From Deinococcus roseus (GTDB taxonomy: Bacteria > Deinococcota > Deinococci > Deinococcales > Deinococcaceae), in the NCBI RefSeq assembly GCF_014646895.1, contig NZ_BMOD01000003.1:186001-250000 (forward strand): a stretch of 64,000 bases of DNA, in the 5' to 3' direction. The notes under the pieces are model-generated. The model was not told the DNA's origin, did not search any database, and saw nothing but the letters and a program-made list of their open reading frames with translations. Positions 40,787 to 49,229 of the stretch are shown here, one piece after another. Position 1 is the stretch's first letter. Every line of letters starts with the position of its first letter. The position numbers and the translations under genes are program-made.

Positions 40787-41848
40787 ATGAAGATGAAAAC
40801 AGCCGTTCTGCACAGCATCCGTGACGTAAGGATCGAAGAGAGAGACATTCCCCAGCCCCAGGCAGGCCATGTGCTGGTGCGCATCCAGAAGGTGGGGGTG
40901 TGCGCTTCAGACGTACACTACTTCACCCACGGACGGATTGGCCCCTTTGTGGTGGAAGCCCCGCTGGTGCTGGGCCATGAATCCATGGGTGTCATTGAAG
41001 CAGTGGGGGAGGGCGTGAAAGGCTTTGCTGCCGGAGACCGGGTGACCCTGGAGCCAGGGTCACCCTGCCGCACCTGCGAATACTGCAAATCCGGGCGCTA
41101 CAACCTCTGTCCCGAAATGACTTTCATGGCCACCCCGCCTGTCAATGGGGCCTTCACGGAATACCTGGAATGGCCCGCAGATTTTGCTTTTAAAGTTCCT
41201 GACAGCATCAGCGACGACGCTGCAGCCCTGATCGAACCGCTGGCAGTGGGCATCTGGGCGGCCCGCAGAGGACAGGTGAAAAGCGGAGACACCGTGGTGG
41301 TGGTGGGTGCAGGACCCATCGGATGCACCACCCTGCAAGCCGCAAAAGCTGCTGGAGCCACCACCCTCATTGCCATTGACCTGGAAGATTTCCGGCTGGA
41401 TCTGGCCCGGGAACTGGGGGCCACCCACACCATCAACGCCAGACACCAGAATGCCCAGCAGGTGATTCAGGACCTCACCTCCAGAGGTTTGCCCACATCC
41501 CACAGTGGGGCAGATGTGGTGTTTGAAACGGCAGGCACCCTGCGCACCTGCCAGCAGAGCATGCTTTTGGCCCGGCCTGGAGGGGTGGTGGTGCTGGTGG
41601 GATTGCCCCCGGATCCCATGGTGACCCTGGATCTGGTGGCCGCTGCAGCCCGCGAAGTGGACATCCGGGGCCTTTTCAGGTATGCCAACTGCTACCCGGT
41701 GGCCCTGGCCTTGCTGGAGCAGGGCCGCATCAACCTGGACCGTCTGGTCACCCACCGTTTTGCTTTGCCACAGGTGCAGGAAGCCCTGACCTTTGCTGAT
41801 GAATTCAAACAGCAGTCCATGAAGGTCATGGTGGATGTGACCCCTTGA
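40787..41848 (+). CDS. Zn-dependent medium-chain alcohol/polyol dehydrogenase
   Basis: 353 residues from the ATG at 40787 (GAGG 9 nt upstream). Catalytic Zn ligands: Cys in VGVCASDVHY (near 39) and His-Glu in VLGHESMG (near 64). The structural Zn cluster is CRTCEYCKSGRYNLC (near 94-108). Rossmann motif VVVVGAGPIGC (near 172). The Asp after the second strand (IAIDLEDFR) favours NAD+. It most resembles sorbitol/xylitol dehydrogenases. The palindrome over its promoter suggests control by an unlinked LacI-type repressor. Confidence 0.9.
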   Translation: MKMKTAVLHSIRDVRIEERDIPQPQAGHVLVRIQKVGVCASDVHYFTHGRIGPFVVEAPLVLGHESMGVIEAVGEGVKGFAAGDRVTLEPGSPCRTCEYCKSGRYNLCPEMTFMATPPVNGAFTEYLEWPADFAFKVPDSISDDAAALIEPLAVGIWAARRGQVKSGDTVVVVGAGPIGCTTLQAAKAAGATTLIAIDLEDFRLDLARELGATHTINARHQNAQQVIQDLTSRGLPTSHSGADVVFETAGTLRTCQQSMLLARPGGVVVLVGLPPDPMVTLDLVAAAAREVDIRGLFRYANCYPVALALLEQGRINLDRLVTHRFALPQVQEALTFADEFKQQSMKVMVDVTP

Positions 41849-41882
41849 GCAACCCTGCTGCTTCTGTCAAATGCTTTAAATT

Positions 41883-42428
41883 GTGGACATGCCCACCTGG
41901 TTGAATGCACCACTGCACTGGCAAGAAACTTCAGACACCCTGACCATCCAGACCCTGCCAGACACCGATTTCTGGCAGGTCACCCATTATGGTTTCCAGC
42001 GCGATTCCGGGCACGCTTATTTGCAGACCGTGCAGGGAGACTTTGATTACACCCTCACCTTCACCGGACAGTACCGTGACCTCTACGATCAGGCAGGCCT
42101 GATGCTGCGGGTCAATGAAAACCTGTGGCTCAAAGCAGGCATTGAATATCTGGAAGGGGTGCACCAGCTCAGTGTGGTGGTCACCCGTGATTTTTCAGAC
42201 TGGTCGGTGTCCCCGGTGCCAGAAGCCCTGCAGAGCACCACTTTAAAACTTTCCAGACGCAAAGAGGCCATCACCATTGAAGGGGGGGTCAATGGAGGGC
42301 CTTTGCAGCTGATGCGCATGCTGTACTTCCCGGAAGTCCCAGCCGTGCAAATTGGCCCCATGTGCTCCAGTCCCACTGGACAGGGTTTTGAGGTGGTTTT
42401 CAGCGGGATGGACCTGCAGCAGGTGTGA
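41883..42428 (+). CDS. DUF1349 family protein
   Basis: 181 residues (GTG at 41883 or ATG at 41889). Concanavalin-like beta-sandwich family: DFDYTLTFTGQYRDLYDQAGLMLRVNENLWLKAGIEYLEG is the family core, and it ends with IGPMCSSP as usual. Members are cytosolic and may bind carbohydrate; no enzyme activity is established. It follows the dehydrogenase by 34 nt and is probably co-transcribed. Confidence 0.85.
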   Translation: MDMPTWLNAPLHWQETSDTLTIQTLPDTDFWQVTHYGFQRDSGHAYLQTVQGDFDYTLTFTGQYRDLYDQAGLMLRVNENLWLKAGIEYLEGVHQLSVVVTRDFSDWSVSPVPEALQSTTLKLSRRKEAITIEGGVNGGPLQLMRMLYFPEVPAVQIGPMCSSPTGQGFEVVFSGMDLQQV

Positions 42429-42493
42429 AAACCTGAAGCAGAGGAACTGGCTGACATTTGCGGCCAGACCCCCCGCGTTATGATGGGTGTACT

Positions 42494-43864
42494 TTGGACG
42501 ACCTGACCCGTGCCCTGACCTGCCATGACTTTGAATCCCTGCCGGTGACCGCCTGGCAGAACAGCAACCTTGCGCCTTACGTGTTCAAGCACACCTCAAA
42601 CCAGTACCGCAAAGGGTTGCTCCCCCACTATGCCCAGGCCCTCTACCGCTGGAAAGCCCAGGCCACCGAATTGAAGCCCCTGTTGCAGGCCTGGAATGCA
42701 GTGGGCATTGTGCCCCTCCTGATCAAAGGGGCAGCCCTGGCCCTCAGGCATTACACAGAACCCTGCGAGCGCTACTTTGGAGACATCGACCTGGTGGTGG
42801 ACCCCGGACAGATTGCTCAGGCCAGGGAACTTGCCGCTTCTCTGGGCTGGGTGGTTTTGTTTGATGCAGAACGGGACCAGGGGTTCAGCAACCATGAAGC
42901 GCTGGGCCTGATGTCTCCGGGCAAGAACATCAAACTGGATGTGCACCACGCTTTGCTGAAGCACCCTGCCCGTTTTGCAAAACGGGCTGAACAGCTGCAG
43001 CAGCAACTTGAACCCGAAATGGAAACCTTTGACTGGGAAGGGGTGCAGGTCAGGCTGCTGGGTCTGGCAGACATGGCACTGGTGTCCCTGATCCTGCACC
43101 GGGCCTGGTACCGGGACCGCTGGAACCTCAAGCGTTATGATTACCTGGACCTCTACCGCCTGAAGCAGGCAGGCCTGACCCGCGAACACCTGCTGGAACG
43201 TGCCGAAGCATTGGGCTGCCGCAAAACTGCAGAACTGTTTTTGCAGCGCTGTGATCCTTACCAGCAGGTGCTTTCCCTGAAAGTCCTGACCCCTGAGGCC
43301 CTGAAAGCCTGGGAGGCGCAGGTTTCAGAGGAACGGGGTTTTACAGCCCAGCAAGCCGAGCAAGCACGCAAGCAAAAACTGTTCTCCATGGCTCCGGGCA
43401 TGGCGCGGGACGTGCTGACAGGCATGGGATGGGTTTCGCAAGCAGCCCAGGTGTTGCAGCATCAGCAAAGCCTGCAGGCCCTGTGCGAACGCATTCCGTT
43501 GCGCAGCCAGCCTGCAAACCTGCAGGAAATTCACAAGGCCCGCATTGGGGTGCTGGGGGCTTCCCGTGTGCTGTCCTGGCTTCCCAGAGGGAAAAGTGGC
43601 ATGTGTGTGCTGCGGTCGGTTGCCATGCTGTGGTGGCTCAGAAATGCCGGGATTGATGCCGAACTGGTCAGCGGGGTGCGCAATGCTGGCGGCACCCTCA
43701 AAGGCCACGCCTGGATTGAATACCAGGGCACGGTGCTGGCGATCATCGCAGAGGATTCCCTGTCTCCACTCATGTACAAAGTCAATTACCGTTCAAAAGG
43801 TCAGCAAAATGCACCTCATACCCCATCAGCAGCTGCCGTGCAGGGAGGGACAGCAACCCGTTGA
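42494..43864 (+). CDS. Nucleotidyltransferase fused to lasso-type B2 protease domain
   Basis: About 456 residues from a TTG at 42494 (an in-frame TTG at 42458 is the alternative; no ATG is suitable and no ribosome site is clear). The N-terminal two-thirds is a PF14907-type nucleotidyltransferase: LIKGAALALRHYTEPCERYFGDIDLVVDPG contains the catalytic GDID. The C-terminal 110 residues match lasso-peptide B2 transglutaminase-like proteases: a Cys in GKSGMCVLRSVAMLWWL and a His in LKGHAWIEY, with the expected acidic residue less clear. In lasso clusters B2 removes the leader. Its 3' end overlaps the convergent kinase gene by 83 bp. No cyclase is nearby. Confidence 0.8.
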   Translation: MDDLTRALTCHDFESLPVTAWQNSNLAPYVFKHTSNQYRKGLLPHYAQALYRWKAQATELKPLLQAWNAVGIVPLLIKGAALALRHYTEPCERYFGDIDLVVDPGQIAQARELAASLGWVVLFDAERDQGFSNHEALGLMSPGKNIKLDVHHALLKHPARFAKRAEQLQQQLEPEMETFDWEGVQVRLLGLADMALVSLILHRAWYRDRWNLKRYDYLDLYRLKQAGLTREHLLERAEALGCRKTAELFLQRCDPYQQVLSLKVLTPEALKAWEAQVSEERGFTAQQAEQARKQKLFSMAPGMARDVLTGMGWVSQAAQVLQHQQSLQALCERIPLRSQPANLQEIHKARIGVLGASRVLSWLPRGKSGMCVLRSVAMLWWLRNAGIDAELVSGVRNAGGTLKGHAWIEYQGTVLAIIAEDSLSPLMYKVNYRSKGQQNAPHTPSAAAVQGGTATR

Positions 43865-44687
43865 TGCGTTGCTGGGCCAGCTGTGCTGCTTCGCTGCTGA
43901 GGGGCATGCCGCAGGCTTCCCACAGGCTGCGCACTTTCTCCAGGGCAGGCAGGTCTTGCAGCAAAGTGGTGTGGTGGCGTTTGAGCATCCAGAATGCTTT
44001 TAAGGGATGGGCCGCAGGCTGAAACCAGGGAAGGTCCTGCACTGCGAAATGCCATTTGTGGCGGTCTCCACGGGGCATCCAGGTGCGTTCTGCAGGCAGC
44101 ACATCCTCAAAGCGTTCTGCCGTGTCAGGCAGCAGGTGCAGCCCCCTGTCCCAGGGGTAGAAGGTCAGGTCCTCTGCCAGCCAGGACCAGTCTTCTGCCA
44201 GGGCAGGAATGCCACTGCGGGCCGCCTGCAACAGGGTGGTGGTTTTTCCGGTGCCGCTTTTTCCCAGCAGCACGGTTGCGCCCCCCTCCAGCAAAACCGC
44301 TGAAGCATGCAGGGGCAAGAAACCCATCAGGCGCAGAACTTCACTGATCCCCAGCTGGAAAAGCAACCGCAGTGAAGGACCGTTGCCCCAGTACAGCAGT
44401 TGCTGGTGGGCAAAATCCACCTTCAGCAGGTTGTCCCGGCAAGCCAGCAGCACCCCTCCTTCAACTTTGGAGCTGTACACCTCGGCGGCCTGAAAAGGGA
44501 TTTTTTGCAGGTTGGCCGGGGTTTCCAGGGATGCCTCCCTGACCTGGTAGTGCTGCAAGGTGGGCAGGTCATAGGGACGCAGCCAGTCCAGCCACAGGGC
44601 CTCTTGCAGCGCTGCAGGAAGCCCCTCAAAGCAGAGTTCCAGGGAAAGGATGTTCAGGGTCAAAGGCGGTGGGTTTTCAGGGGTCAT
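43782..44687 (-). CDS. HPr-kinase-like protein (HprK-related)
   Basis: About 301 residues from the ATG at 44687, which overlaps the PqqD gene end by 11 nt; the frame is open to 44723. An HprK-type nucleotide-binding core is seen: HASAVLLEGGATVLLGKSGTGKTTTLLQA (Walker A near 140-150) followed by ALAEDWSWL. The HPr-binding regulatory domain and HprK signature loop are not apparent, so it is an HprK relative, as found in some lasso clusters where it modifies the peptide and in the PqqD-linked 'HPr-rel-A' gene sets I recall. Target unknown. Confidence 0.78.
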   Translation of the reverse strand: MTPENPPPLTLNILSLELCFEGLPAALQEALWLDWLRPYDLPTLQHYQVREASLETPANLQKIPFQAAEVYSSKVEGGVLLACRDNLLKVDFAHQQLLYWGNGPSLRLLFQLGISEVLRLMGFLPLHASAVLLEGGATVLLGKSGTGKTTTLLQAARSGIPALAEDWSWLAEDLTFYPWDRGLHLLPDTAERFEDVLPAERTWMPRGDRHKWHFAVQDLPWFQPAAHPLKAFWMLKRHHTTLLQDLPALEKVRSLWEACGMPLSSEAAQLAQQRINGLLSLPARQLLMGYEVHFADLLNGN

Positions 44688-44931
44688 GCTGGACCAGCCC
44701 TGAAGAAACCAGGGCTTCCACAATTTCCAGGGCGTCGGTCTGTGCCGTCTGGGGGTCCAGCTCGTAATGCTGCATCAGCAGGTCTGCCAGGGAGTCCAGG
44801 GTGGCAGGCAGGGCCAGCCAGAGCAAACGGCCTGAGAGGTTGAGGGTGTAGATGTCCTGGGTGTCAGGGTTGAGCAGGACCAGTTCTTCTTGCAGATCGG
44901 TCACCAGAATGTCTTGTTTGGGCCTGTACAT
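44677..44931 (-). CDS. PqqD-family peptide-binding (RRE) protein
   Basis: 84 residues from the ATG at 44931; the family N-terminus (RPKQDILVTDLQEELVLLNPDTQDIYTLN) starts here. A TAAAAT -10-like hexamer 8 nt upstream suggests leaderless translation. Three beta-strands then three helices (winged-helix RRE fold), with LNLSGRLLWLALPAT as the conserved turn. In RiPP pathways such proteins bind the precursor leader and present it to enzymes. Probably co-transcribed with the HprK-like gene. Confidence 0.82.
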   Translation of the reverse strand: MYRPKQDILVTDLQEELVLLNPDTQDIYTLNLSGRLLWLALPATLDSLADLLMQHYELDPQTAQTDALEIVEALVSSGLVQHDP

Positions 44932-45290
44932 CAGGCGCGATTTTACCACGGCTTTTGCCGCAGTCAGGCCATGCCTGGGGCAGCAGGTGGTGCTTTTGTC
45001 TGTTTTGCTGCCTGTGATACAGTCAACAGGCCTGCTGGATGCAAACCCGTGTGTCAGGAGTGTAAGCAGAATGTCAGGCTTTAGATGGTTTAATCAGAGC
45101 AGCAAAGATAGACTGGAGAGAAGATCCAGTTGGGCTGCCTGACAGAAATGAATCAACGGTGTCTCTTGTGAAACCTGACCTTCGCCTCTTCATGATGTTG
45201 ATGTGATCGCCTGTACCCAACGTGTCACCCTGAGTACAAACCTTTAAGCACCTTTGTGAACGGTGCCAGAAAGTGCCAAAAGAGGTGAAT
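44932..45290. other. Gap between PqqD and MoxR genes
   Basis: No supported gene. It holds a weak promoter for PqqD (CTGACT, 16 nt, TAAAAT at 44967-44940, minus strand). Two tiny frames are present: 39 codons on the minus strand (45193-45074) and 23 codons on the plus strand (45071-45142, AGGAG 10 nt upstream). The middle is AT-richer, with AGA/AGG codons unlike neighbouring genes. No lasso-type precursor signature is visible. Confidence 0.5.
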
Positions 45291-46217
45291 GTGACCCTGA
45301 CCGAAAGCAACACCCTGGCTGAACGGGCGCTGGACCAATTGCAGAAAGTGATTCTGGGCAAAGAGCTGCAGCTCAAACTTGCCCTGACCTGCGTGCTGGC
45401 CCGTGGGCACCTGATGATTGAAGATGTTCCTGGAGTGGGGAAGACCACACTGGCCCATGCCCTGGCGGCCACCCTGGGGCTGGATTTTGCGCGGGTGCAA
45501 TTCACCAGCGATTTGTTGCCCTCAGATGTGATTGGGGCCACGGTGTACGAGCGCAACGAAGGCACTTTTCGGTTTCACCGGGGTCCGATTTTCACCCAGG
45601 TGCTGCTGGCCGATGAAATCAACCGGGCCACCCCCAAGACCCAGAGTGCTCTCCTGGAAGCCATGGAAGAACGTCAGGTCAGCATGGACGGCCAGACCCA
45701 CCAGTTGCCTGAACCGTTTTTTGTGATTGCCACCCAGAACCCTGTGGAGCAGATCGGTACCTTTCCGTTGCCCGAATCCCAGCTGGACCGTTTCCTGCTG
45801 ACCATCACCCTGGGGTACCCAGATCCCCGTGCGGAACGGGAACTGTTGCTGGGAACCGACCGCAGAGACCTGGTGCGCACCCTGCCTGCGGTGCTGCGTG
45901 CAGACACCCTGCAAGACGCCCAGAACCGGGCCAGTCAGGTGCATGTGGCCCCTGCACTGGTGGATTATGTGCAGGCGTTGCTCAAGGCCACCCGCACCCA
46001 CCATGAATTCCAGGCCGGTCTGAGCCCCCGTGCTGCCCTGGGTCTGGTGGCTGTGTCCAGGGCCTGGGCCTGGCTTTCTGGCCGTTCCAGTGTGCGCCCT
46101 GAGGATGTGCAGGCGGTGTTTCCTGCCCTGGCCACCCACCGTCTGGTGCTGAGGTCCACCGGAACGCCCCATAGGGAGTCGGTGCTGGCCTTGCTGGGAG
46201 CCACACCCATCCCATGA
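45291..46217 (+). CDS. MoxR-family AAA+ ATPase
   Basis: 308 residues from the GTG at 45291, preferred because AGAGGTG lies just upstream (a GTG at 45273 is also in frame). Walker A is EDVPGVGKTTLAHAL and Walker B is QVLLADEINRATPKTQSALLEAMEERQVS, both as in MoxR/RavA proteins, with sensor ATQNPVEQIGTFPLPESQLDRF. It acts as a chaperone, here with the DUF58 and TgpA genes it precedes (4-nt overlap), the conserved trio seen in many bacteria. Confidence 0.92.
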   Translation: MTLTESNTLAERALDQLQKVILGKELQLKLALTCVLARGHLMIEDVPGVGKTTLAHALAATLGLDFARVQFTSDLLPSDVIGATVYERNEGTFRFHRGPIFTQVLLADEINRATPKTQSALLEAMEERQVSMDGQTHQLPEPFFVIATQNPVEQIGTFPLPESQLDRFLLTITLGYPDPRAERELLLGTDRRDLVRTLPAVLRADTLQDAQNRASQVHVAPALVDYVQALLKATRTHHEFQAGLSPRAALGLVAVSRAWAWLSGRSSVRPEDVQAVFPALATHRLVLRSTGTPHRESVLALLGATPIP

Positions 46218-47107
46218 AAGACCGCTGGCTGCCCCGTCCCACCCGGTTTGGCTGGGCTTATCTGGGTTTTGTGGGGATCACCCTGCTGGGGTGCATCAAT
46301 TACCAGCTCAACACCGGTTATTTTCTGTGCTTTGTGATGTTTGCAGTGTGGGTGGTCTGCCTGATCGAGGCGCGCAGTCAACTGAAGGGCCTGGAGTTGG
46401 AGTTTCAGGGCAGCGCGGCTGTTTTTGTGGGACAGGAAGTGCTGCTGGAAGTTGTGGTGCGCAATGCCCTCCCACTGGTGCGGGAAAACCTCTGGGTGCA
46501 GGTCGGCGAAGTGGGCCAGCCCCTCATGGTCCCTGCCCAGGGTGAAGCCCGTTTGCAGGTGCTGCTGAAGGCGGCCCGGCGGGGCTGGATGCCTGCGCCT
46601 GCTGTGCGCTTGCAGGGAAGTGACCCTCTGGGGCTTTTTGGGGTGCAAGAGTCACGGGCGGGTGAGGAGCGGGTGGTGCTGGTGTATCCTGCCCTGGAAG
46701 AAAATCCTCCATCCTGGCAGACAACCGGGGAAGCCACGGGAATGCGGGCCCGCAAAGCCGGGCAGGATGAATACCAGGGTTTGCGGCTGTATCAGCCAGG
46801 AGACACGTTGCGAAGGGTGGCCTGGAAGCGGGGTGAACTGCCCGATGGCAACCTGCTCACCAAGGAATTTGAAACCCATCTGGACCATTCGGCATTGTTT
46901 TCCTTCCAGCAATTGCCTGCCTCGCTCAGCACCGAACAGAAACTGTCCCGGCTGGCAGCCTGGGTGGTGCAGGCCCAGCGCATGGGGTTGCACTATCGCC
47001 TGACCGGGCCGGGTCTGGACGCTGCAGGTGCAGGTGAGCGCCACAGTCAGCACTGCCTGACCTATCTGGCTGAATTTCCGGCAGAACCCGCCAGAGGAAC
47101 GCCATGA
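46214..47107 (+). CDS. DUF58 domain protein
   Basis: 297 residues. Two membrane helices near the N-terminus (LGFVGITLLGCINYQ, TGYFLCFVMFAVWVVCLIEA), a beta-rich middle, and the DUF58 signature YQPGDTLRRVAWKR (near 193-206) at the edge of a vWA-like fold. It is usually the client or partner of MoxR. It overlaps both neighbours by 4 nt, so translation is coupled. Confidence 0.9.
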   Translation: MKDRWLPRPTRFGWAYLGFVGITLLGCINYQLNTGYFLCFVMFAVWVVCLIEARSQLKGLELEFQGSAAVFVGQEVLLEVVVRNALPLVRENLWVQVGEVGQPLMVPAQGEARLQVLLKAARRGWMPAPAVRLQGSDPLGLFGVQESRAGEERVVLVYPALEENPPSWQTTGEATGMRARKAGQDEYQGLRLYQPGDTLRRVAWKRGELPDGNLLTKEFETHLDHSALFSFQQLPASLSTEQKLSRLAAWVVQAQRMGLHYRLTGPGLDAAGAGERHSQHCLTYLAEFPAEPARGTP

Positions 47108-49029
47108 TTTCTTCGTTGCCCCTGACCGCAGGGCCCCTGAAAACCCTGATGGTGGCCCTGGCCCTGGTGTTTGCCCCCTACTTGCTGTTTCTGCCTCCCT
47201 GGCTGATGGGTGTGGCACTGGGCCTCATTGGCTGGCGCTGGCTGGTGGTGCAACGGAGCTGGAAATTGATGCCTCCTCTGGGCATGGCGCTGGTGCTGGT
47301 GGTTGCTGTGGCTGGCGTGTGGGGACAGTTTGGCACCCTGATGGGTCGGGATGGGGGAACGGCCATCCTGCTGGTCCTGATGGGCATGAAGCTCAACGAA
47401 AGCAAGAATGTGCGGGACGCCCTGTTGCTGGTGTTGATGGGATTTTTCACCTTGCTGTCCTGTTATTTTTTTCAGCAAGACGTGCTGATCACAGGCTACA
47501 CCCTGGTCATCGGGGTTCTGCTGTTTGGGGTGGCTGCCCACCTGAGGTCCCATGCCTTCACGTTGCAGCAAAACCTGAAACGCATGGCCCCGCTGCTGTG
47601 GCGGGCCTTGCCGCTGGCGTTGGTGTTGTTTGTGGTGTTCCCCCGTTCCGAAGGACCCCTGTGGGCTGTGCCTGCCCAGCAAAATGGGAAATCTGGCCTT
47701 GCAGATGAAATCAGTCCGGGAAGCATCAGTAATGTGGTGCGGGACAGTTCTGTGGCCTTTCGGGTGGAATTTCTGGATCCGCCTCCGGCCCCAGAACAGC
47801 TGTACTGGCGCGGACCGGTGTTTGAGTTTTTTGATGGTCAGGACTGGAAACAGCAACGCCTCTGGGGAGGCAGCTACCAGTTCCCCAACACCATTCCCAG
47901 AGGGAGAACCATCCGTTACCGCACCACCATGGAACCGCATGGAAAAAACTGGGTGCTGGCCCTGGATGCTTTTGTGGGCGGATCCAACCGGGTGCAGGTC
48001 ACCACCAATTTGCAGGCCGTGTCGCGTCGGCCCATCACGCTGCGCCAGCGGTTTGATTTGCAATCCATGCCAGAAGCCTGGATGGGTCGGGATGAAGATC
48101 CTGTTCGCTTGCAGGCTGAGCTGCAACTCCCAGCAGAGGGCAACCCCAGAACCCGCACCCTGGCCCACAGCTGGACCGCACTGGACCCAGAAGCCCGCAT
48201 GGAGGCAGCCCTGGATTTTTTCCGCAATGGAGGTTTCAAATACACCCTGACCCCTCCAGAGCTGTCTGGTCCCAACATGCTGGACGATTTGTTGTTTGGC
48301 ACACGGCAGGGGTTCTGTGAGCATTTTGCAGGTGCATTTGCCTTCCTGATGCGTGCAGCCGGGGTTCCAGCACGGGTGGTGGGAGGCTATCTGGGCGGGC
48401 ACCCCAACCAGAATGGAGGGTATTACATTGTGCGCCAGACAGACGCCCATGCCTGGGTGGAGGTGTGGCTGGAAGGCAAAGGCTGGATCCGGGTGGACCC
48501 CACTGCGGCCGTTGCACCCACCCGCCTGACGCAGGGACTGGCTTCCAGCCTGCAAAATGCTGATTTTTTGCCTGCAGTGGCCAGAGGAGAAAATTCCTGG
48601 TTGACCCAGTTGCAGCTGCGGCTGGACTCCCTGCAGTTCCTGTGGGACCAGTGGATCATCGGATACAACCTGACCCAGCAGCAGGCCCTGGTGAATTTGC
48701 TGGGCACCCTGGGCACCGCACTGGTGCTGGTTGTGCTGGTTGCTGTTGCTGTGTTTTTCCTGGTGTACAAAAGAAAACCCTCCGTGCAGCATGCAGACGA
48801 TTTGCAGCGGGTCTTCGAGCGTTTTGTCCGTCGTTTGAGCAGGCCGCCTGAACCTGCAGAACCGGTCGGAACCTATGCCGTGCAGATGGCAGCGGCCCAC
48901 CCGGAAGCGGCTGACACCATCCTCTCCATTGCCGAGCTGTATCAGGAATTGCGGTATGGGGCGGCCCCCTCACCAGAACAGCGCAGGGCTTTTCAGCGAC
49001 AGGTGCAGCAGTTCCGACTGAAGCCCTGA
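47104..49029 (+). CDS. TgpA-type membrane transglutaminase (DUF3488 + transglutaminase-like)
   Basis: 641 residues. Six or so N-terminal helices (to about 185), then an exported domain with the transglutaminase core near 395-465. Catalytic Cys is in GTRQGFCEHFAGAFAFLMRAAG, His in QTDAHAWVEVWLEGKGW and Asp in RVDPT. One more helix (about 540-560) precedes a cytoplasmic DUF4129-like tail. Last gene of the MoxR-DUF58-TgpA operon. The substrate is unknown; TgpA is essential in Pseudomonas. Confidence 0.92.
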   Translation: MISSLPLTAGPLKTLMVALALVFAPYLLFLPPWLMGVALGLIGWRWLVVQRSWKLMPPLGMALVLVVAVAGVWGQFGTLMGRDGGTAILLVLMGMKLNESKNVRDALLLVLMGFFTLLSCYFFQQDVLITGYTLVIGVLLFGVAAHLRSHAFTLQQNLKRMAPLLWRALPLALVLFVVFPRSEGPLWAVPAQQNGKSGLADEISPGSISNVVRDSSVAFRVEFLDPPPAPEQLYWRGPVFEFFDGQDWKQQRLWGGSYQFPNTIPRGRTIRYRTTMEPHGKNWVLALDAFVGGSNRVQVTTNLQAVSRRPITLRQRFDLQSMPEAWMGRDEDPVRLQAELQLPAEGNPRTRTLAHSWTALDPEARMEAALDFFRNGGFKYTLTPPELSGPNMLDDLLFGTRQGFCEHFAGAFAFLMRAAGVPARVVGGYLGGHPNQNGGYYIVRQTDAHAWVEVWLEGKGWIRVDPTAAVAPTRLTQGLASSLQNADFLPAVARGENSWLTQLQLRLDSLQFLWDQWIIGYNLTQQQALVNLLGTLGTALVLVVLVAVAVFFLVYKRKPSVQHADDLQRVFERFVRRLSRPPEPAEPVGTYAVQMAAAHPEAADTILSIAELYQELRYGAAPSPEQRRAFQRQVQQFRLKP

Positions 49030-49088
49030 GAGACCCGCTTTCAGTGAGGTTTTGGTCAGAATGCAAAAGTAAGATGAGGGGGAAGAGG

Positions 49089-49153
49089 AGGCGTTGATTC
49101 CTGTGCTGTATCCGGGCACCTGGCACAGGAGGAGCCAGTGGTGCGACCGGCCT
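49089..49153 (+). promoter_or_regulatory. Class-II c-di-GMP riboswitch-like aptamer (copy 1)
   Basis: The conserved blocks TATCCGGGCACC, a short stem, and AGTGGTGCGACCGGCC match in order the class-II c-di-GMP aptamer (GGGCAC...AGUAGUGCAACCGACC in the clostridial examples). A near-identical element lies at 53236-53307. About 45 nt downstream, CCTTTG (49199-49204) can pair with CAAAGG (49209-49214) and hide the AAGGA ribosome site, suggesting translational control of the usher-like gene. Confidence 0.75.
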
Positions 49154-49198
49154 TGATCCCTTCGGCAACTTCTGCTGCGTGGTTTCATGCTCGGTCTG

Positions 49199-49214
49199 CC
49201 TTTGCCCGCAAAGG
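49199..49214 (+). promoter_or_regulatory. Hairpin masking the ribosome-binding site
   Basis: CCTTTG-cccg-CAAAGG places the SD-like AAGG in the 3' arm, 16 nt before the ATG at 49230 and 4 nt before a GTG at 49218. Probable expression platform of the upstream riboswitch. Confidence 0.5.
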
Positions 49215-49229
49215 AATGTGACGCACACC

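Noticed and set aside
45074..45565. 163-codon minus-strand frame covering the MoxR start
   Set aside because: Most of it is antisense to the MoxR Walker A region with Ser/Arg-rich shadow composition; only its last 39 codons lie in free sequence and are discussed as a weak candidate.
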